Assembly: GCA_900095095.1 (NCBI GenBank)
Contig: FMBT01000307.1
Coordinates: 434,001-498,000 of the forward strand
Origin: Fragilariopsis cylindrus CCMP1102
Taxonomy: Eukaryota > Bacillariophyta > Bacillariophyceae > Bacillariales > Bacillariaceae
Direction of reading: 5' to 3'
DNA: 64,000 nucleotides
Part shown: positions 22,106 to 33,488 of the stretch, piece by piece
Layout of the letters: the number at the start of each line of letters is the position of its first letter
Position numbering within the stretch: the first letter of the stretch is position 1
Made by a program: the position numbers and the translations under genes
The notes under the pieces: model-generated
Seen by the model: the letters and a program-made list of their open reading frames with translations, nothing else
Database searches by the model: none
What the model was told of the DNA's origin: nothing

Positions 22106-23314
22106 TTAGATTATTGTCTCTTGTCCGAACATTGCGGCGTAATAATCACCGTCCAGACCACTGCCTTGAGTTTGTATGAAATCAGACATGTTCCGTTGTA
22201 GTTCATCTTTCAATTCGTTGTTCTCAAAATCTACAGGAATGGAAAGAGTTACCCGATTGTTATGATGAATAGTAAAGCAGTATCCTGTCTCTAAGTTCTG
22301 GTTTTTCTTACGCCGTTTCCGTAAGGCTGACGACGAAAGATTATAGGGTCGTGGTTCCGTTACTAGTATAGAAATTTGCTCCTCATAAAACTTCCCCATA
22401 TCTTCCAAACGTAAATCGTCAAAGTTTTCATCCAAGAACCGCAAGAATCTCCGATATGCAACCAATCTTTCCAACGGTGAGATTATTTCTTTAAATTTAA
22501 TGTTGGACAATACGTTTGCTAGTAGCTTCTGCCGCAATCTTGGGTTGTCACGAATCCAGTGACGAGTCTGAAGATGGATCTCAGCGTCCTGGACAGCCTC
22601 ACGATAAACCTGATTGAATTTCATAAAATCAAAATTACGATTGTGTCTCTGCCAAAAACGATCCCTAGACGCTTCCCAGGGAGTCATCTTTCGATGCTGT
22701 CGTTGTTTCGGGCTTTCATTGGTACTACTATTCATATCGTAGGCCCTACTTGTACTTCTACTATTATTGTCATGGTTTCTATCATCATCATTGTCGTCTT
22801 CCTCATCATAAAGGGATAGTGAGGTTGGAACCGGCAAATCGGAGATTCGTAAGAGCCGAAGGAACTGACGTGTGACGTGATGTTGTACCGAAGTAGATGA
22901 CATGGTCATCGGCGGAACTCTCAGTTCTAATTTCCGACGGCTAGTAGAGACGTTGGGTTGATTTTTATTCCCCACTTGTGATGATTGTATCGTCCCCTCT
23001 TGGTTCTGGTTTTTCGACATCACAAATTCGATTTCAACCGTGTGTTTGTCGTTTGGAAAAGGGTATTTGTATTCATTGTTTTTTTTAATCAATTTTTTCA
23101 CACCATCGATGTAAGAATTCAGATTCTGAATGGCAGCGAGGTTGATCTTTTGGGCTGAATCAGGTAGGCCTTGTTGCCGTGCCATATCTGGGTGACATTT
23201 AACAATAAAGGGCTTTATCAACCGTTTCAACGAAAACGACGACGACGACGACGAACATCGAGATAAGAATACGAATGTCTCTACCCTTTGTCGCTGCGAT
23301 AAAGACCTCAGCAT
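22106..23314 (-). CDS. TCAIM-like mitochondrial protein (DUF4460/DUF4461)
   Basis: This is a single exon of 402 residues. The start MLRSLSQRQR with a Ser/Arg-rich, acid-free N-terminus looks like a mitochondrial presequence. Residues 30-75 (LKRLIKPFIVKCHPDM, then KINLAAIQNLNSYI) fit the J-like DUF4460 domain of T-cell activation inhibitor, mitochondrial, including its HPD motif. The later part (TPWEASRDRFWQRHN.NFDFMKF, and the YRRFLRFLDENFDDLRL block) is consistent with the partner DUF4461 region. An Asp/Asn-rich low-complexity segment lies at about 170-195, and an in-frame GAC repeat near 23235 encodes the Ser tract. The molecular role is unknown in any lineage. Its 5' end faces the dephospho-CoA kinase gene. 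Confidence 0.75.
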   Translation of the reverse strand: MLRSLSQRQRVETFVFLSRCSSSSSSFSLKRLIKPFIVKCHPDMARQQGLPDSAQKINLAAIQNLNSYIDGVKKLIKKNNEYKYPFPNDKHTVEIEFVMSKNQNQEGTIQSSQVGNKNQPNVSTSRRKLELRVPPMTMSSTSVQHHVTRQFLRLLRISDLPVPTSLSLYDEEDDNDDDRNHDNNSRSTSRAYDMNSSTNESPKQRQHRKMTPWEASRDRFWQRHNRNFDFMKFNQVYREAVQDAEIHLQTRHWIRDNPRLRQKLLANVLSNIKFKEIISPLERLVAYRRFLRFLDENFDDLRLEDMGKFYEEQISILVTEPRPYNLSSSALRKRRKKNQNLETGYCFTIHHNNRVTLSIPVDFENNELKDELQRNMSDFIQTQGSGLDGDYYAAMFGQETII

Positions 23315-23713
23315 CTTGTGTTTTTCTCCTCTACTATCCTGCTGTTTCTACTCGACTACTAATAGTAATAAATTTGTAAAAGCAAAAGAAAGTTGTAAGT
23401 TTAAAAGTTACTCTATTATTATGGCATACTTGTACAACTTGTACGGTAACGTTAGAGTGAAAGAGAAAAGAGGCTCATGACGAGAGTCGAGTGAGTCAAG
23501 AGATAGAAAACTGATAATCGTGAATTGAGGAATGAATCAATCAAACAATCGAGACATACTTAGTCCCATAATTGAAGATTTGAATTATCGGCGACAATAA
23601 AAATTCGAGTGTCACACACTTTTTACTTTGTTGTCGATTATTTGCTACTTTTTACCGTACGGTAGTACTCATGTATCAACAACACAACACAATAGAGATA
23701 GGAAGAAAGCCCA
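23315..23713. promoter_or_regulatory. Divergent intergenic region
   Basis: This 399 bp separates the start codons of the TCAIM-like gene (-) and the dephospho-CoA kinase gene (+), so it must hold both promoters. I see no specific motif I can name. Confidence 0.4.
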
Positions 23714-24670
23714 ATGTTATATTGTACCATATCTACTCGTAGCCCGATATATATTATCTTAGTTCTAGCTGTTTCCGCGTGTAGTGCATTTTTCTCTTCA
23801 AATTTAGCACTTTCTCGTCGAAGATACTGTTACGAAAAGTGTCGTTATCGCCAGTTCAATTCCCCTTCCGGAACGACAGAAAGTGGTGAAGCTGTGATGG
23901 GTAGCGATGAAGAGGATAAGTCTATTGTGATAGAAGAATCAAGAGAAGGATACAATAATTCCAATGAAAAATTTAAAGTATTAGGTTTATGTGGAGGAAT
24001 TGGGTCTGGCAAAAGTTCCGCGTCAAAACTTCTAGTATCATCATGCAATTGCCTTAAACACATAGATGCAGATTCTGTTGCCCATTCGATTTATACACCG
24101 GGATCACAGGCGGTTCTGAACGTTGTGGATGCTTTCGGCAAGGACATTCTTGTTCAACAAGACGATGGAGAAGAAGATAGTACTGCTCCAATGGAAATTG
24201 ATCGAAAGAAACTTGGTGAGATTGTCTTTGCTGAGCGATCTGCCATGGCCAAATTGGAAGCGATCGTCTGGCCTCACGTAAAGACGCTCATCACCGATGA
24301 GATTGATATACAACGACAGAAATGGACCAAAGAATGTATCGCCTCAAACAAACGTCCGATCGTAGTTCTTGAGGCTGCTGTTCTCCTTGACGCGGGATGG
24401 GACGACCTCTTGGATGGAGTGTGGGTAGTCACTACACCAAGAGATGTTGCCTTAGCACGGCTTATAGAAACACGGGGATTGACTATAGAAGAAGCCAATA
24501 AACGAATTGACGCTCAAGAATCCCGACGAGGAATTGGAAATTTGCAACAAGAAATCGACTTTGGGCTTATAACTGGCGAAATCAATAATGATGGCAGCTT
24601 AGACGCTTTAACGAGGTCTTTGAGTAGATCATTAGACGATCCCAAGTTTTGGAAACGTGATCGCACTTGA
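23714..24670 (+). CDS. coaE: Dephospho-CoA kinase with plastid-type leader
   Basis: It catalyses the last step of coenzyme A synthesis, ATP-dependent 3'-phosphorylation of dephospho-CoA. The single exon encodes 318 residues. The P-loop is GLCGGIGSGKSSASKLL (~92-108), followed by HIDADSVAHSIYTPGSQAV, the IDRKKLGEIVFA motif, LEAIVWPHV, then VLEAAVLLDAGWDDLLDGVWVV and the Arg-containing lid segment. Catalytic Asp and Arg-type residues are present. The N-terminus has a signal peptide (PIYIILVLAVSACSAF) ending at Ala-Phe, the classic diatom plastid cleavage context, followed by an Arg/Ser-rich stretch. The enzyme is therefore predicted to be imported into the plastid. The start at 23714 is needed to include this leader. 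The leader could instead act as an ER signal. Confidence 0.9.
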   Translation: MLYCTISTRSPIYIILVLAVSACSAFFSSNLALSRRRYCYEKCRYRQFNSPSGTTESGEAVMGSDEEDKSIVIEESREGYNNSNEKFKVLGLCGGIGSGKSSASKLLVSSCNCLKHIDADSVAHSIYTPGSQAVLNVVDAFGKDILVQQDDGEEDSTAPMEIDRKKLGEIVFAERSAMAKLEAIVWPHVKTLITDEIDIQRQKWTKECIASNKRPIVVLEAAVLLDAGWDDLLDGVWVVTTPRDVALARLIETRGLTIEEANKRIDAQESRRGIGNLQQEIDFGLITGEINNDGSLDALTRSLSRSLDDPKFWKRDRT

Positions 24671-24978
24671 TACGGATGTGGTGATGTTTTATTTAACTTA
24701 TCACATAATTTCGATTGATTGAATGGCCATGAACTGACGAATAACTTATTATGCTACTAGAGAAGGAGAGACATACAAGGTGGAAGCGGTTATGATTATA
24801 TATGTGATAATCCGGATTAATGATTATCACTGCATTGAATATCATCGTTGTCATGAATGCCTCATTTACAACTTCAGAACAAGTTTACTTTCAATTAAAA
24901 AACATCAACACTACACTAAATTTGTTGAAGTATTGGTTTAGATAAGATCAATCCAATTATATACAATGAGAATTTAGA
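24671..24978. other. Intergenic between convergent genes
   Basis: This 308 bp AT-rich spacer lies between the stop codons of dephospho-CoA kinase and the bromodomain gene. I see nothing in it. Confidence 0.4.
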
Positions 24979-27900
24979 TTAGCAAATCTCTACAGAATCT
25001 TGAAGTGGTTCATCCTGAACAATTTCATCTTCTTGACTTTTTTCAGCGACACTAGTAATCTTTTTCGTATCGTTAACCCTCTTCCTTTTCTTCCCTGCCA
25101 AAGGATGAGGCTTCTTCGATTTTTTCAAAGGATTCTCACGAGCGAGCTTGTCATCTTCTATAATGCTATCATTCATCTTTACCACTTCCTTCCGCACAAC
25201 TCTCAAACGCTCCACACGCCTCTCCTTCGATGCCTTCGCGAGCTGAATTTCCCTTTCTAGAAGTTCAATTTGTTTCTTCAAACAGGTAGACCTCTCCGCG
25301 GATGTCTTTTTCCCCTTCAGTCTGATGGTATCCCATGGGTTTAGAATAATTTTTCCGGGAGCCCCCGTATCTTGCTTTGGCATCGGAATTAGACCAGCAG
25401 ATGCACGAAAGGCCAGAGCCATGCCACTCAAATTGGTTGAATCAATCAAAGAGGATTGGATCCATTTTTGATCTCCACCCAAACCTAGGGGCTTGTAGTC
25501 CCCGTTTTTTGATGCTCGACTGACATAACCACTAACTATTGCTGATGCACGTTCTCGTTTAGATACAATTAAATGACGTCTCCCGGGAGCTGGATCAGAA
25601 AGCTTCCGCTTCTTCTTTTGATGTTGAACTCCCTTGAGAGCCTTTTCTCTTTCTCTCATGCGCTTTCTCCGCTTCTTTTCCAGATCTCTCGTCTCTTGAC
25701 GTTTTTCTTTTTCCTTCAACTTCACATCCTTTGCCTTTTTTGCTTTATCAGCTCTCACTTTCTTCGCTTTAAGAGTTTTTTGCTTTTTTTCCGCATCAAG
25801 CTTCTGCTGTTTTATGATCTGAGCTCGTTTTTTTCGTCCGGCCATGGAAAAGTCCAAAAGTCCATTGGATGCAAGCAATTCATTGCACTCATCCATATCT
25901 AAATCTTCACTAGTAAGATCGTCATCATCAGTTTCGCCATCTGCCTCATCGTCCGACTGAGACAAAACACTATAGCTGTATCCCTCTTCTTCATGCTCTT
26001 CTTCGTCCTCCTCTTCCTCTACAGGACCTCCAATGTCTTGCAGCTGAAGCTCAAACTCTTCCAGAGCCCATTGAGCTTCCTCTATGGCGTTCGCATAGGT
26101 TTTTGAACCAAGAATGTTCGCTAGACTTTTGCGTGAAACTTTTTTCGTACGATGCCCTGAGACATCCTTCTTGTTGGGATCGTCTGCTGAATTGAAATTC
26201 TCAACAATGTCTGCCTCCCGAACCCAGATGAACTCGTGCGAGCCAAGAAATTCCACCAGGAAGAAACTCTGGGGGTCTGCTTGACCTAGGCTTTGTCGCT
26301 TAACAGCTTGTTCAGCTTTGCGTTTTCCAGTAAGTAACTGAGATTTGAGCTTTTCTGGTAATCTAGCCTCGTTTCTTTCGGTTAAAAATTTGTGCCAATC
26401 TTCTTTCTGGTCTGAGGGTGCGATAATTCCCAATACTAAAGCCGGCCAAAAAGGTTTCTTGCTCGACTCTCTCGCCCATACTGCTGCTGCCATACAACCC
26501 CAAATACTCGATTGGCTTACTCCTCGACAGGTTGCTTCGTGAATGGGTACGACTAATTGACCGAGATACCGATCCATCCTACTTGCGATCCTAATTCTAA
26601 GCGAAGTATTCATAGTTTCGAGTCCATCTCCTTCTGTATAACACTTTCGCACATTTGCTTCAAGTTCGTCTACTCCCAGCTCTTCATTATTAGCCACGAT
26701 TTCTCGGAGGGACGCTTCTAACTTTCTGAATTTTTCTAGAACAACCTCCAAATCACCTTCATCGTCATCATCTAACATGACACCTTCTCCCCAAATGGGT
26801 TGTGTATCTAAAGGATCCACAAGCCCGCCATTCTCAATAAGGTCGTGTAAAGCTTCCGCAGCCCTTTCTAAACATTTTCCAGCCATAACGGACAAGCCCG
26901 AAACAATTAACCGCCTTTTTCGGTACTGTGCACGTTCTTCCATCGCAGATCGTATGGTTGCGTGAGGATCTTGGGTTTTCGATCGTCCTCCTCCAGAGCC
27001 TGTAGGTGGTGGCGGAGGGAAGTCTGATCCAAGCATGTGTTCTTGCCACAAATCGTTAAATAGATCTCGTAAATGTAAGGCAATCGATACGAATGATGGA
27101 ACGGCATCCTTGTTGCTGGGATGAGAATGGTATTTGAAACAATTCGCGAAAATCCTCCATGCATCGAGGCGGACATCACGTAAGTTTTCATATTGGCGAC
27201 GACGGATTTTGCGACATACTTTTCCTAGATCAACAGGATGATCAACAATCTTCGTGTACACGTTCATAAGCTGTGGGTATCGTACACGGTAGTGTATAAA
27301 AGAACAAACATAGGAATGAATTGTTATTTATTTAAACGAATCGATGAGTAAGCACGATGCGAAAACGAGGGAAATACTGATGACAACAGAAACATTTATC
27401 TCCATCTCACATCACATTACGTACCTCAGGATGCAATAGCGCCACAGGTCGACTAAATTCGGCCAAGAGTGGTACTCTACAAAATTGTTCCATCAGGGCC
27501 TCCAGTTTCCCGTATTCTGTTTCTGTTATGGGTGATTGAGGATCGTCCATAGTCGGAACCGACAGTCTACCAGCAGTCCCGTTGTTGGATTTGCGATTAC
27601 CAACATCGACAATTTTCTTACCGCTGCCAGTGTTGCCGCTTTTATTTATCTTCTTCTTTCTTGCAGAATTTGGCATCGTCTTCTTCTTTTTCGAAGCCGG
27701 GGGAGGTGCTGAAACCAAATTTGGCGTGGATGTTTCCGAAGAAATTGCGGAATCCGCTACCGTTCCTGCTTGTATAGACTTGTTCTTTTTCGGTTTGTTG
27801 TCATTATTGTCCCCTTCTTCACTCTTGCTACTTTTTGCATTAGCCTTAGACGCAGTCTCTTGTTCTTGTTTTTGTTCAGCCTCCAGTTCCTCGAGAATTA

Positions 27901-28639
27901 CTTGACGTCGAACAGCAGAGGCTAGTTTCTTTGCCATTGCTTCTGGCTTACCCCGCGGTTGCGGTTGCGGTTTTGGTTGCGGAGGAGAAGGTTGGGACTG
28001 AGCTGAATCAGTATCCCCCTCGTCGTCTTCACCACCATGCGCTTCTTGTATCGACGTTGCTTCGTTGTCTTTTTCCTCATCTTTGTAAGGTCGTATTTGC
28101 AACTCTGGGTTGTTATTCACGTCGTAGTCGTCGTCATGATCGTCATACGCTGCCGCGGCACCAGCAGTAGCGATGGTAGATTGCGGTGCGAGTCGTTGAA
28201 GTTCATGCAGAGCTGCTTGCTGTTGTTGCTGATGATGCAGCGCTTGTTGCTGCTGCTGCTGATGCAGCGCTTGTTGTTGTTGTACTCGAGCAGCGGCGGT
28301 TGCAAGGGCAATATTCGTGTTGCGTTCTTCCTGAAGCGCCACGGCAAGGGCTAAACGATCTTCAGCCGTCGTAGCTCCTACTCGCTGATGTGCGTAGTAG
28401 GCGGCGTTTGGGTTATTTCCTTGTTCTGCCATCAAGTTCATGTGTAAACCCGAGAGACGATGTTCCTGCTGATTCCGAGCAGCGGCGTTAGCTAAGAGAT
28501 ATGCTAGCTGAGAGTCCTGATGTTGTTGATGTTGTTGCTGTTGTTGCTGCTGGTAACGAGCATACTGAGGAGGAATGGACGGATGTTGACCTGCAGGCGG
28601 GCCGGGGGGGAATTGCCCGTTCTGGTTGTCGTTGTTCAT
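24979..28639 (-). CDS. Bromodomain-PWWP chromatin protein, two exons
   Basis: The exons 27425-28639 and 24979-27270 give about 1168 residues. The N-terminal ~300 residues are Gln/Pro/Ala-rich low complexity with polyQ tracts. The bromodomain crosses the intron: ALMEQFCRVPLLAEF, SRPVALLHPE, then LMNVYTKIVDHPVDLGKV, RIFANCFKYHSHPSNKDAV. The acetyl-lysine-binding Asn of the usual YN pair appears to be His (KYHS). About 200 residues later a PWWP-like domain is visible (AAVWARESSKKPFWPALVLG ... FLVEFLGSHEFIWVREADIV). Next come an acidic Glu/Asp patch and a long Lys/Arg-rich coiled region, probably nuclear. The start is the ATG at 28639. The nearest analogues are BRPF/ZMYND-type readers, but no PHD finger is seen. 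It is probably a histone-mark reader; partners are unknown. Confidence 0.85.
28213..28284. repeat. CAG/CTG-type trinucleotide repeat coding for polyQ
   Basis: Interrupted TGTTGC/TGCTGC units on the + strand encode Gln/His runs in the N-terminus of the bromodomain protein. Confidence 0.85.
28520..28552. repeat. Second polyQ trinucleotide tract
   Basis: TGTTGT/TGCTGC units encode a Gln-His tract near residue 35 of the bromodomain protein. Confidence 0.8.
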
Positions 28640-29128
28640 GATGAAAATCAACAAAGTCAGTGATAAATAATAGTCTCTACTATCGAACTAGGCAGTACGA
28701 AGAAAGCCTGATGACCAATCTTAAACACCACAACAATAAAAATTATAAAGTGTATGACTTCGAGAGTGTAATAATTATACCCGCAAAACAAGTTCCATAA
28801 GCACTGTGCAAGCACGGCACAACACGCGCATATCAACTTCTACATGGTAATTTTGTTGCATCTTCTCATCAATATCACTTCGTCGGAATATCATCAAGAC
28901 AAGTTTTATTTTTCGTGTCTTTCCACGGTATCCATGCGGTTGCGCACGTGAATAAATGACAACAGATAAATTTAAATTTTTGTTTTCCCACAAGCTCCTT
29001 GCGAGAAAATAGTTGCTGAGACTTTTAAACTTTATATTTCAACATTTCAACATACAGTATCAACTTTAAAACTTATAGGACCTAACATTAAACATGTTGT
29101 AACAAAACAAACCGAGTACAATAAGACC
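28640..29128. promoter_or_regulatory. Divergent intergenic region
   Basis: This 489 bp separates the start codons of the bromodomain gene (-) and SEC15 (+). It is AT-rich with no visible gene and presumably holds both promoters. Confidence 0.4.
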
Positions 29129-32100
29129 ATGGTGACCGAAGAATCTGAACTCTCGACGGAAATCGTCTCCCCTCAAAGAAATAACAGTGACCATCTGGGT
29201 GACGTATCTGGGAATCCTGCTAATACTACAAGCAGCATTACTCCGTCGAAACTTTCTCCCAATAAACAACAGCAAAACCTTGTGAACGTTACAGCTCGTG
29301 CAAGTCGTCGTCGTCAAGAAGCTGTACGAAGGTTGGTTGCCGACGTTCAAGCTCGTCCGGATCGAAAACTAGCCTCCAATTCTGGGATTGGAGTGGGGGT
29401 AACTGGCGATGGGACGACCAAAGAATCACAGGATTGGATTATTGCGAGCACAGTAGCAGCGTCACTTGAACGAGGGTTGGATAGAGAACTGCACCACGAA
29501 TTGGTGCAAGAAGCCAAAGAAAACTCAGGTCGTATTGGACAAGTATGTCACGATCATTCAGATGTCTTTTTGGCTTCTGTAGGGAAAGTTGTTGCCTTGG
29601 GAAATCCCTCGTCGGATTTAGCGTCTAAGTTAAGCACGGCACAAGACGAACTAGAACAGAAGACCTCTGGACCCATGCAACAAGCGGCGATGCTGTGGGA
29701 AGAGGCCACCGCTTCACACGCTAGAGCAAGAGCTCTGTATATTATGGTACAAGAATTTCATAAAGTGGCAATTTATCTAGAAAAAGCACGGAAACAAGCT
29801 GCATTAGGGCGGCCCCGAGGAGCGCTCGGTAAGTACATACTAAAAGGATAATGATATACTTCGAAGTAATAATGATTAGATCCTTGATCTTATTATGATA
29901 CGAATCCATGTAATTTAAAGATAAATAAACCCTCAACATCAGTCGCTATTTTTCCTCGTTTCTTTTCTTTGTTACTGCGCTTAGAGGCGGTTGATGATGC
30001 TCGAAATATCTTGACGGCACCTATTTCCTCTTTGTTTAATAGTGGTGGTCCTCAAATGGAACGTGCATCCAACATCGTGAAAGAAGCGGCGAAGAGAAAA
30101 ACGGATCAAGAGAAAAATGATGACGGTAATGTAGCATCTAATGGTGTTACCGTTAATAGTAATAGCAACAAAGGTATTGAAACATTACAGGAAACTCCTT
30201 TTGGAAGAAGAGCGAGTCTCATGCTTCCAAAGATTGAGAATGAAGTACTGATTGGAGCAAAACGAGGACTTAATCGTTGGTTCTTGAGTTTGAGAAGCGG
30301 AGGAGATGGTGCAAAGGCAGGACGAGCTGTTTTGAGACGATGCGCTCATAGTATGGCAGCTGGACCGGGAAATCTCGGACTAGGTGGTCACATGCCACCG
30401 GTACGTATCAATATCTTGATGTCTACTTCTTCTTTTCAGCACATGCGTTGATTCATGATACCGCTGATTGCTTCTAAACTTGTTTGTATGTGTGTGTGTG
30501 TATAATTCCGTCCTTCGTACATTTTTTTTAGGCCTATCTGTGGCGAGCTAAGGTCTGTGACAATCTGATTTCTAGAATGAATCAAAACGGTAGAATGGTT
30601 CGGTCCGTCAGACTTGGATATTGGTTTGAACGCGACGCGCCAAAGGATGCACAAAGATTAGAAACCACTTGTCCACCAGGTATGGAGCGACGAGCCGAAG
30701 GTAAGTTAAAAAGGATAATTTGTTCCATATAATCGAATTCATTTGGTTTTTTTTTTTGGATTTTCTTACAATCTGCCACATATGTCTTTGTTAATCTATA
30801 AAAATAAAAAAGCGTTTGCCTCTGCCTTTGGATGGTACCGCTGTTGGGATGAAAATATAAGGTAACAACTTTTCTAAGTCTATTTACCTTTTTGTTATTC
30901 ACTTTTGCCTCTTCTTACACTTTTTTTCCTTCTTCTTTAATTCCCTGGCAATAGCTTGCTTGTGGATCCCAGTGACTTTTCTTCGGCTCCAGATGACATG
31001 GGTCGAGGTCTATCAGGAAGTAGACACGGCTTAGGTGGCAGTCGTCATGGCAAGGGCCGATCTCTAGGATTTCGAGCCAAGAGTGGAAAGGGAGGAATGG
31101 AAACCATGACATCAAGTCTGACAAGCAGCGGGGTTGGTTCAAAACAAAATAGAGGAGAGAATGAAAAAAGTAAATGGGCAACCTTGTTGACTCCTCAAAT
31201 TCTATTTGACAACACTCCTACTCGGTAAGTTCCTAGTCAGCATTGTTTTGACAGCTCGAAAGTAATGTTTGAAGTCATTTTACTCAAATTCTTTTAACTA
31301 TTTTACTCTAAATTCTACAGCAAGGATGATGATGCGAAATTCTTAGGCCTTGCCGAGTCGGTTCACCCAGTGCGAAGAGCTGAAATTGCTTTCAAATTGT
31401 TGGGCAAGGCAGAAGAATTTGTTCAGTATTACGAACTTAATCGTTTTGGAGATGTAAAAATTGGAATTGGCAAGGACGAAGACAAAGATGGAAAGAATGA
31501 ATCTCGAAGTTCACTTTCCTCATTAACAGGAGACGATGTTGGTGTTGGTACGGATCGTATATTTTTTGCTAAATCTCTCCCCCATTTGTGCTCGAGTGTG
31601 GTAGGTTTTAGCGCCGTGGAAGCAGCATTAGAATTGGGTCACTTTGTAGATGAAGACGACATTGACAAAGACAATGGGGTGGATCCAAGTACAGCAGGTT
31701 TGGTCGCTGTAGCAACTTTATTTCGTGAATCATCAGAGAAATACGAACGATCACTTGTAACAGAATTGGGAAATCTTCTTCGAAGGCGAGCTGTGGGTGC
31801 AAACTTGGCCGAACTAGTCCGAGCGTCGTGTCTCATGGCGGCGTTTCGTTCAGCTCTAAAAATAGTCCATCCAAGTTCCACTACGCGACGATTCGACAAA
31901 GAACTACTCGCCATGGATGTGGACATTCTCATGACAGCATTGAAAGTTGCACAGGACGAGCAACTCAAGGCTACAACCGCCATAGTTCAAGCAGACAGAA
32001 AACAACCTATAGTTGCTCCATACAAATACCCCACAAAGAAGGAAGGAAACATCCCAGAACCAGAAGAAGTCGGACTACCGTTCGGCTTGCTAGAATTAAG

Positions 32101-33355
32101 GCAACAGAAAGAAGCCACTTACGATCTAAACAGTTCGGCGACAAGCTTTCGAAGTGGCGGAAGGGATGATAACAACAAAGACGTGGAAGAGTGTCTCACA
32201 TTTTCGCAATCAGTCCCGCTTGTGGTTCGTTCAATCCATGCTCGGGCAATTGCGTGCGCTTCATTTGCCTTAAGTCAAGAGGAGTTGGGACAAAGCTTTT
32301 TGCAAAAGAAAGGTAGCGGGTCTGCATGCTATGTCTTGGATTGTGTTGAAGAGTGTGTTAATGTTGCAGCTGTAGGTATGAAGGACGCTGATAATACTGA
32401 TGAGGGAAATATTGATAAGGCTGTCCAAGTCATGGCTAATGTTGCTGCTTTGCAACATACTCTTCCACGTCTATTTGGTACCTTGATGCGAGGAATGTGC
32501 CATGTGGGTATGATCCGTTCCGATCAACTTGCCGAAACCTTCCAGTATGCCGAAGCTACTTTAAAGGGGGCGGATAAGGCATGTGACAATCAAGTTGGAA
32601 CAATGTACTCAAGAGTTTACGAATGTGCTCGTGGAAAAATAGATGCTCATTTAAACTATGCATTAGATGGCTTCAACTGGGTTCAAAAGACATGTAGAGA
32701 CATGCCAAACGCATACTGTGAAGGTTTAATAGGCTATATGAGAAGTGTATTTAATTCACTTGGACCGATGGACGAAGGATCCAGAGCGGGTCTTCATTTT
32801 TCCTGTTGTGGACATGTTGCTGAACGATTGGTTAAAATTCTTTCAGAGAGGCCGTTAGAAGAGGGAGCTCGTTTGGATGGTGGCATTCCGCCAATTTCAA
32901 AAATTGATGCCTTTGGACTAAAGAACCTGTCCAATGATGTGGACGAATTCAAAAGCTTTGCGAGTAGCACTGGTGTTCCTCAGCTTGCAGACTGCTTTGA
33001 TGAATTGAAATCGATCACTGATGCCATGTTAGACCCAGAACTTCCCAATCTTTTGAGACCGGAACATGCTGAAGCACGTAAACGCAAATACCCCTATTTG
33101 AGCTTAGAAAAAGTCGGGTAAGTACTTTCCATCACCTTTTATTTTCCACAAAAAAACATGTTCTCACATTTAAGCAATCTACTCCTTTCATCCGTAATTC
33201 TAAACTTCGATTGAATCAAAAACAGGAACATACTTGAGAAGTACAGTTCGGCTGGTATGAGCCTGATGGGTGGGAGCCGATCACCTGCAGGCATGTTGGT
33301 GCTTGATAAGAAAGAGGTCCTTGGATTGTTGAATCTAGTTCGAAGTTACATATAG
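29129..33355 (+). CDS. SEC15: Exocyst complex subunit SEC15 (EXOC6), seven exons
   Basis: SEC15 tethers secretory vesicles at the plasma membrane and in other lineages binds Rab GTPases on the vesicle. The exons 29129-29828, 29985-30400, 30532-30700, 30813-30861 (49 nt), 30955-31224, 31321-33117 and 33226-33355 join in phase to 1176 residues, with no frame slip. The N-terminal part shows the exocyst rod pattern (coiled residues 60-230, then EKARKQAALGRPRGALEAVDDARNIL and IENEVLIGAKRGLNRWFLSL). The C-terminal part keeps Sec15 features: FGLKNLSNDVDEFKSFA, CFDELKSITDAMLDPEL, KYPYLSLEKVGNILEKYSS and a hydrophobic last helix. At about 1.4 times the usual ~800 residues it is long, through Gly/Ser-rich and acidic insertions. 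Family assignment rests on pattern and weak motifs. Confidence 0.8.
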
Positions 33356-33488
33356 AGCTTTACAACGATGAATAGAAGAAGTATCGATTTTGGTACTCAA
33401 ATCAATTTTAATTTATGTAATATAGAATACTAAATACTAACATCATAGTGTGTATGATCGTCTGATAGGGTTAAGCGATTAATTAGCA

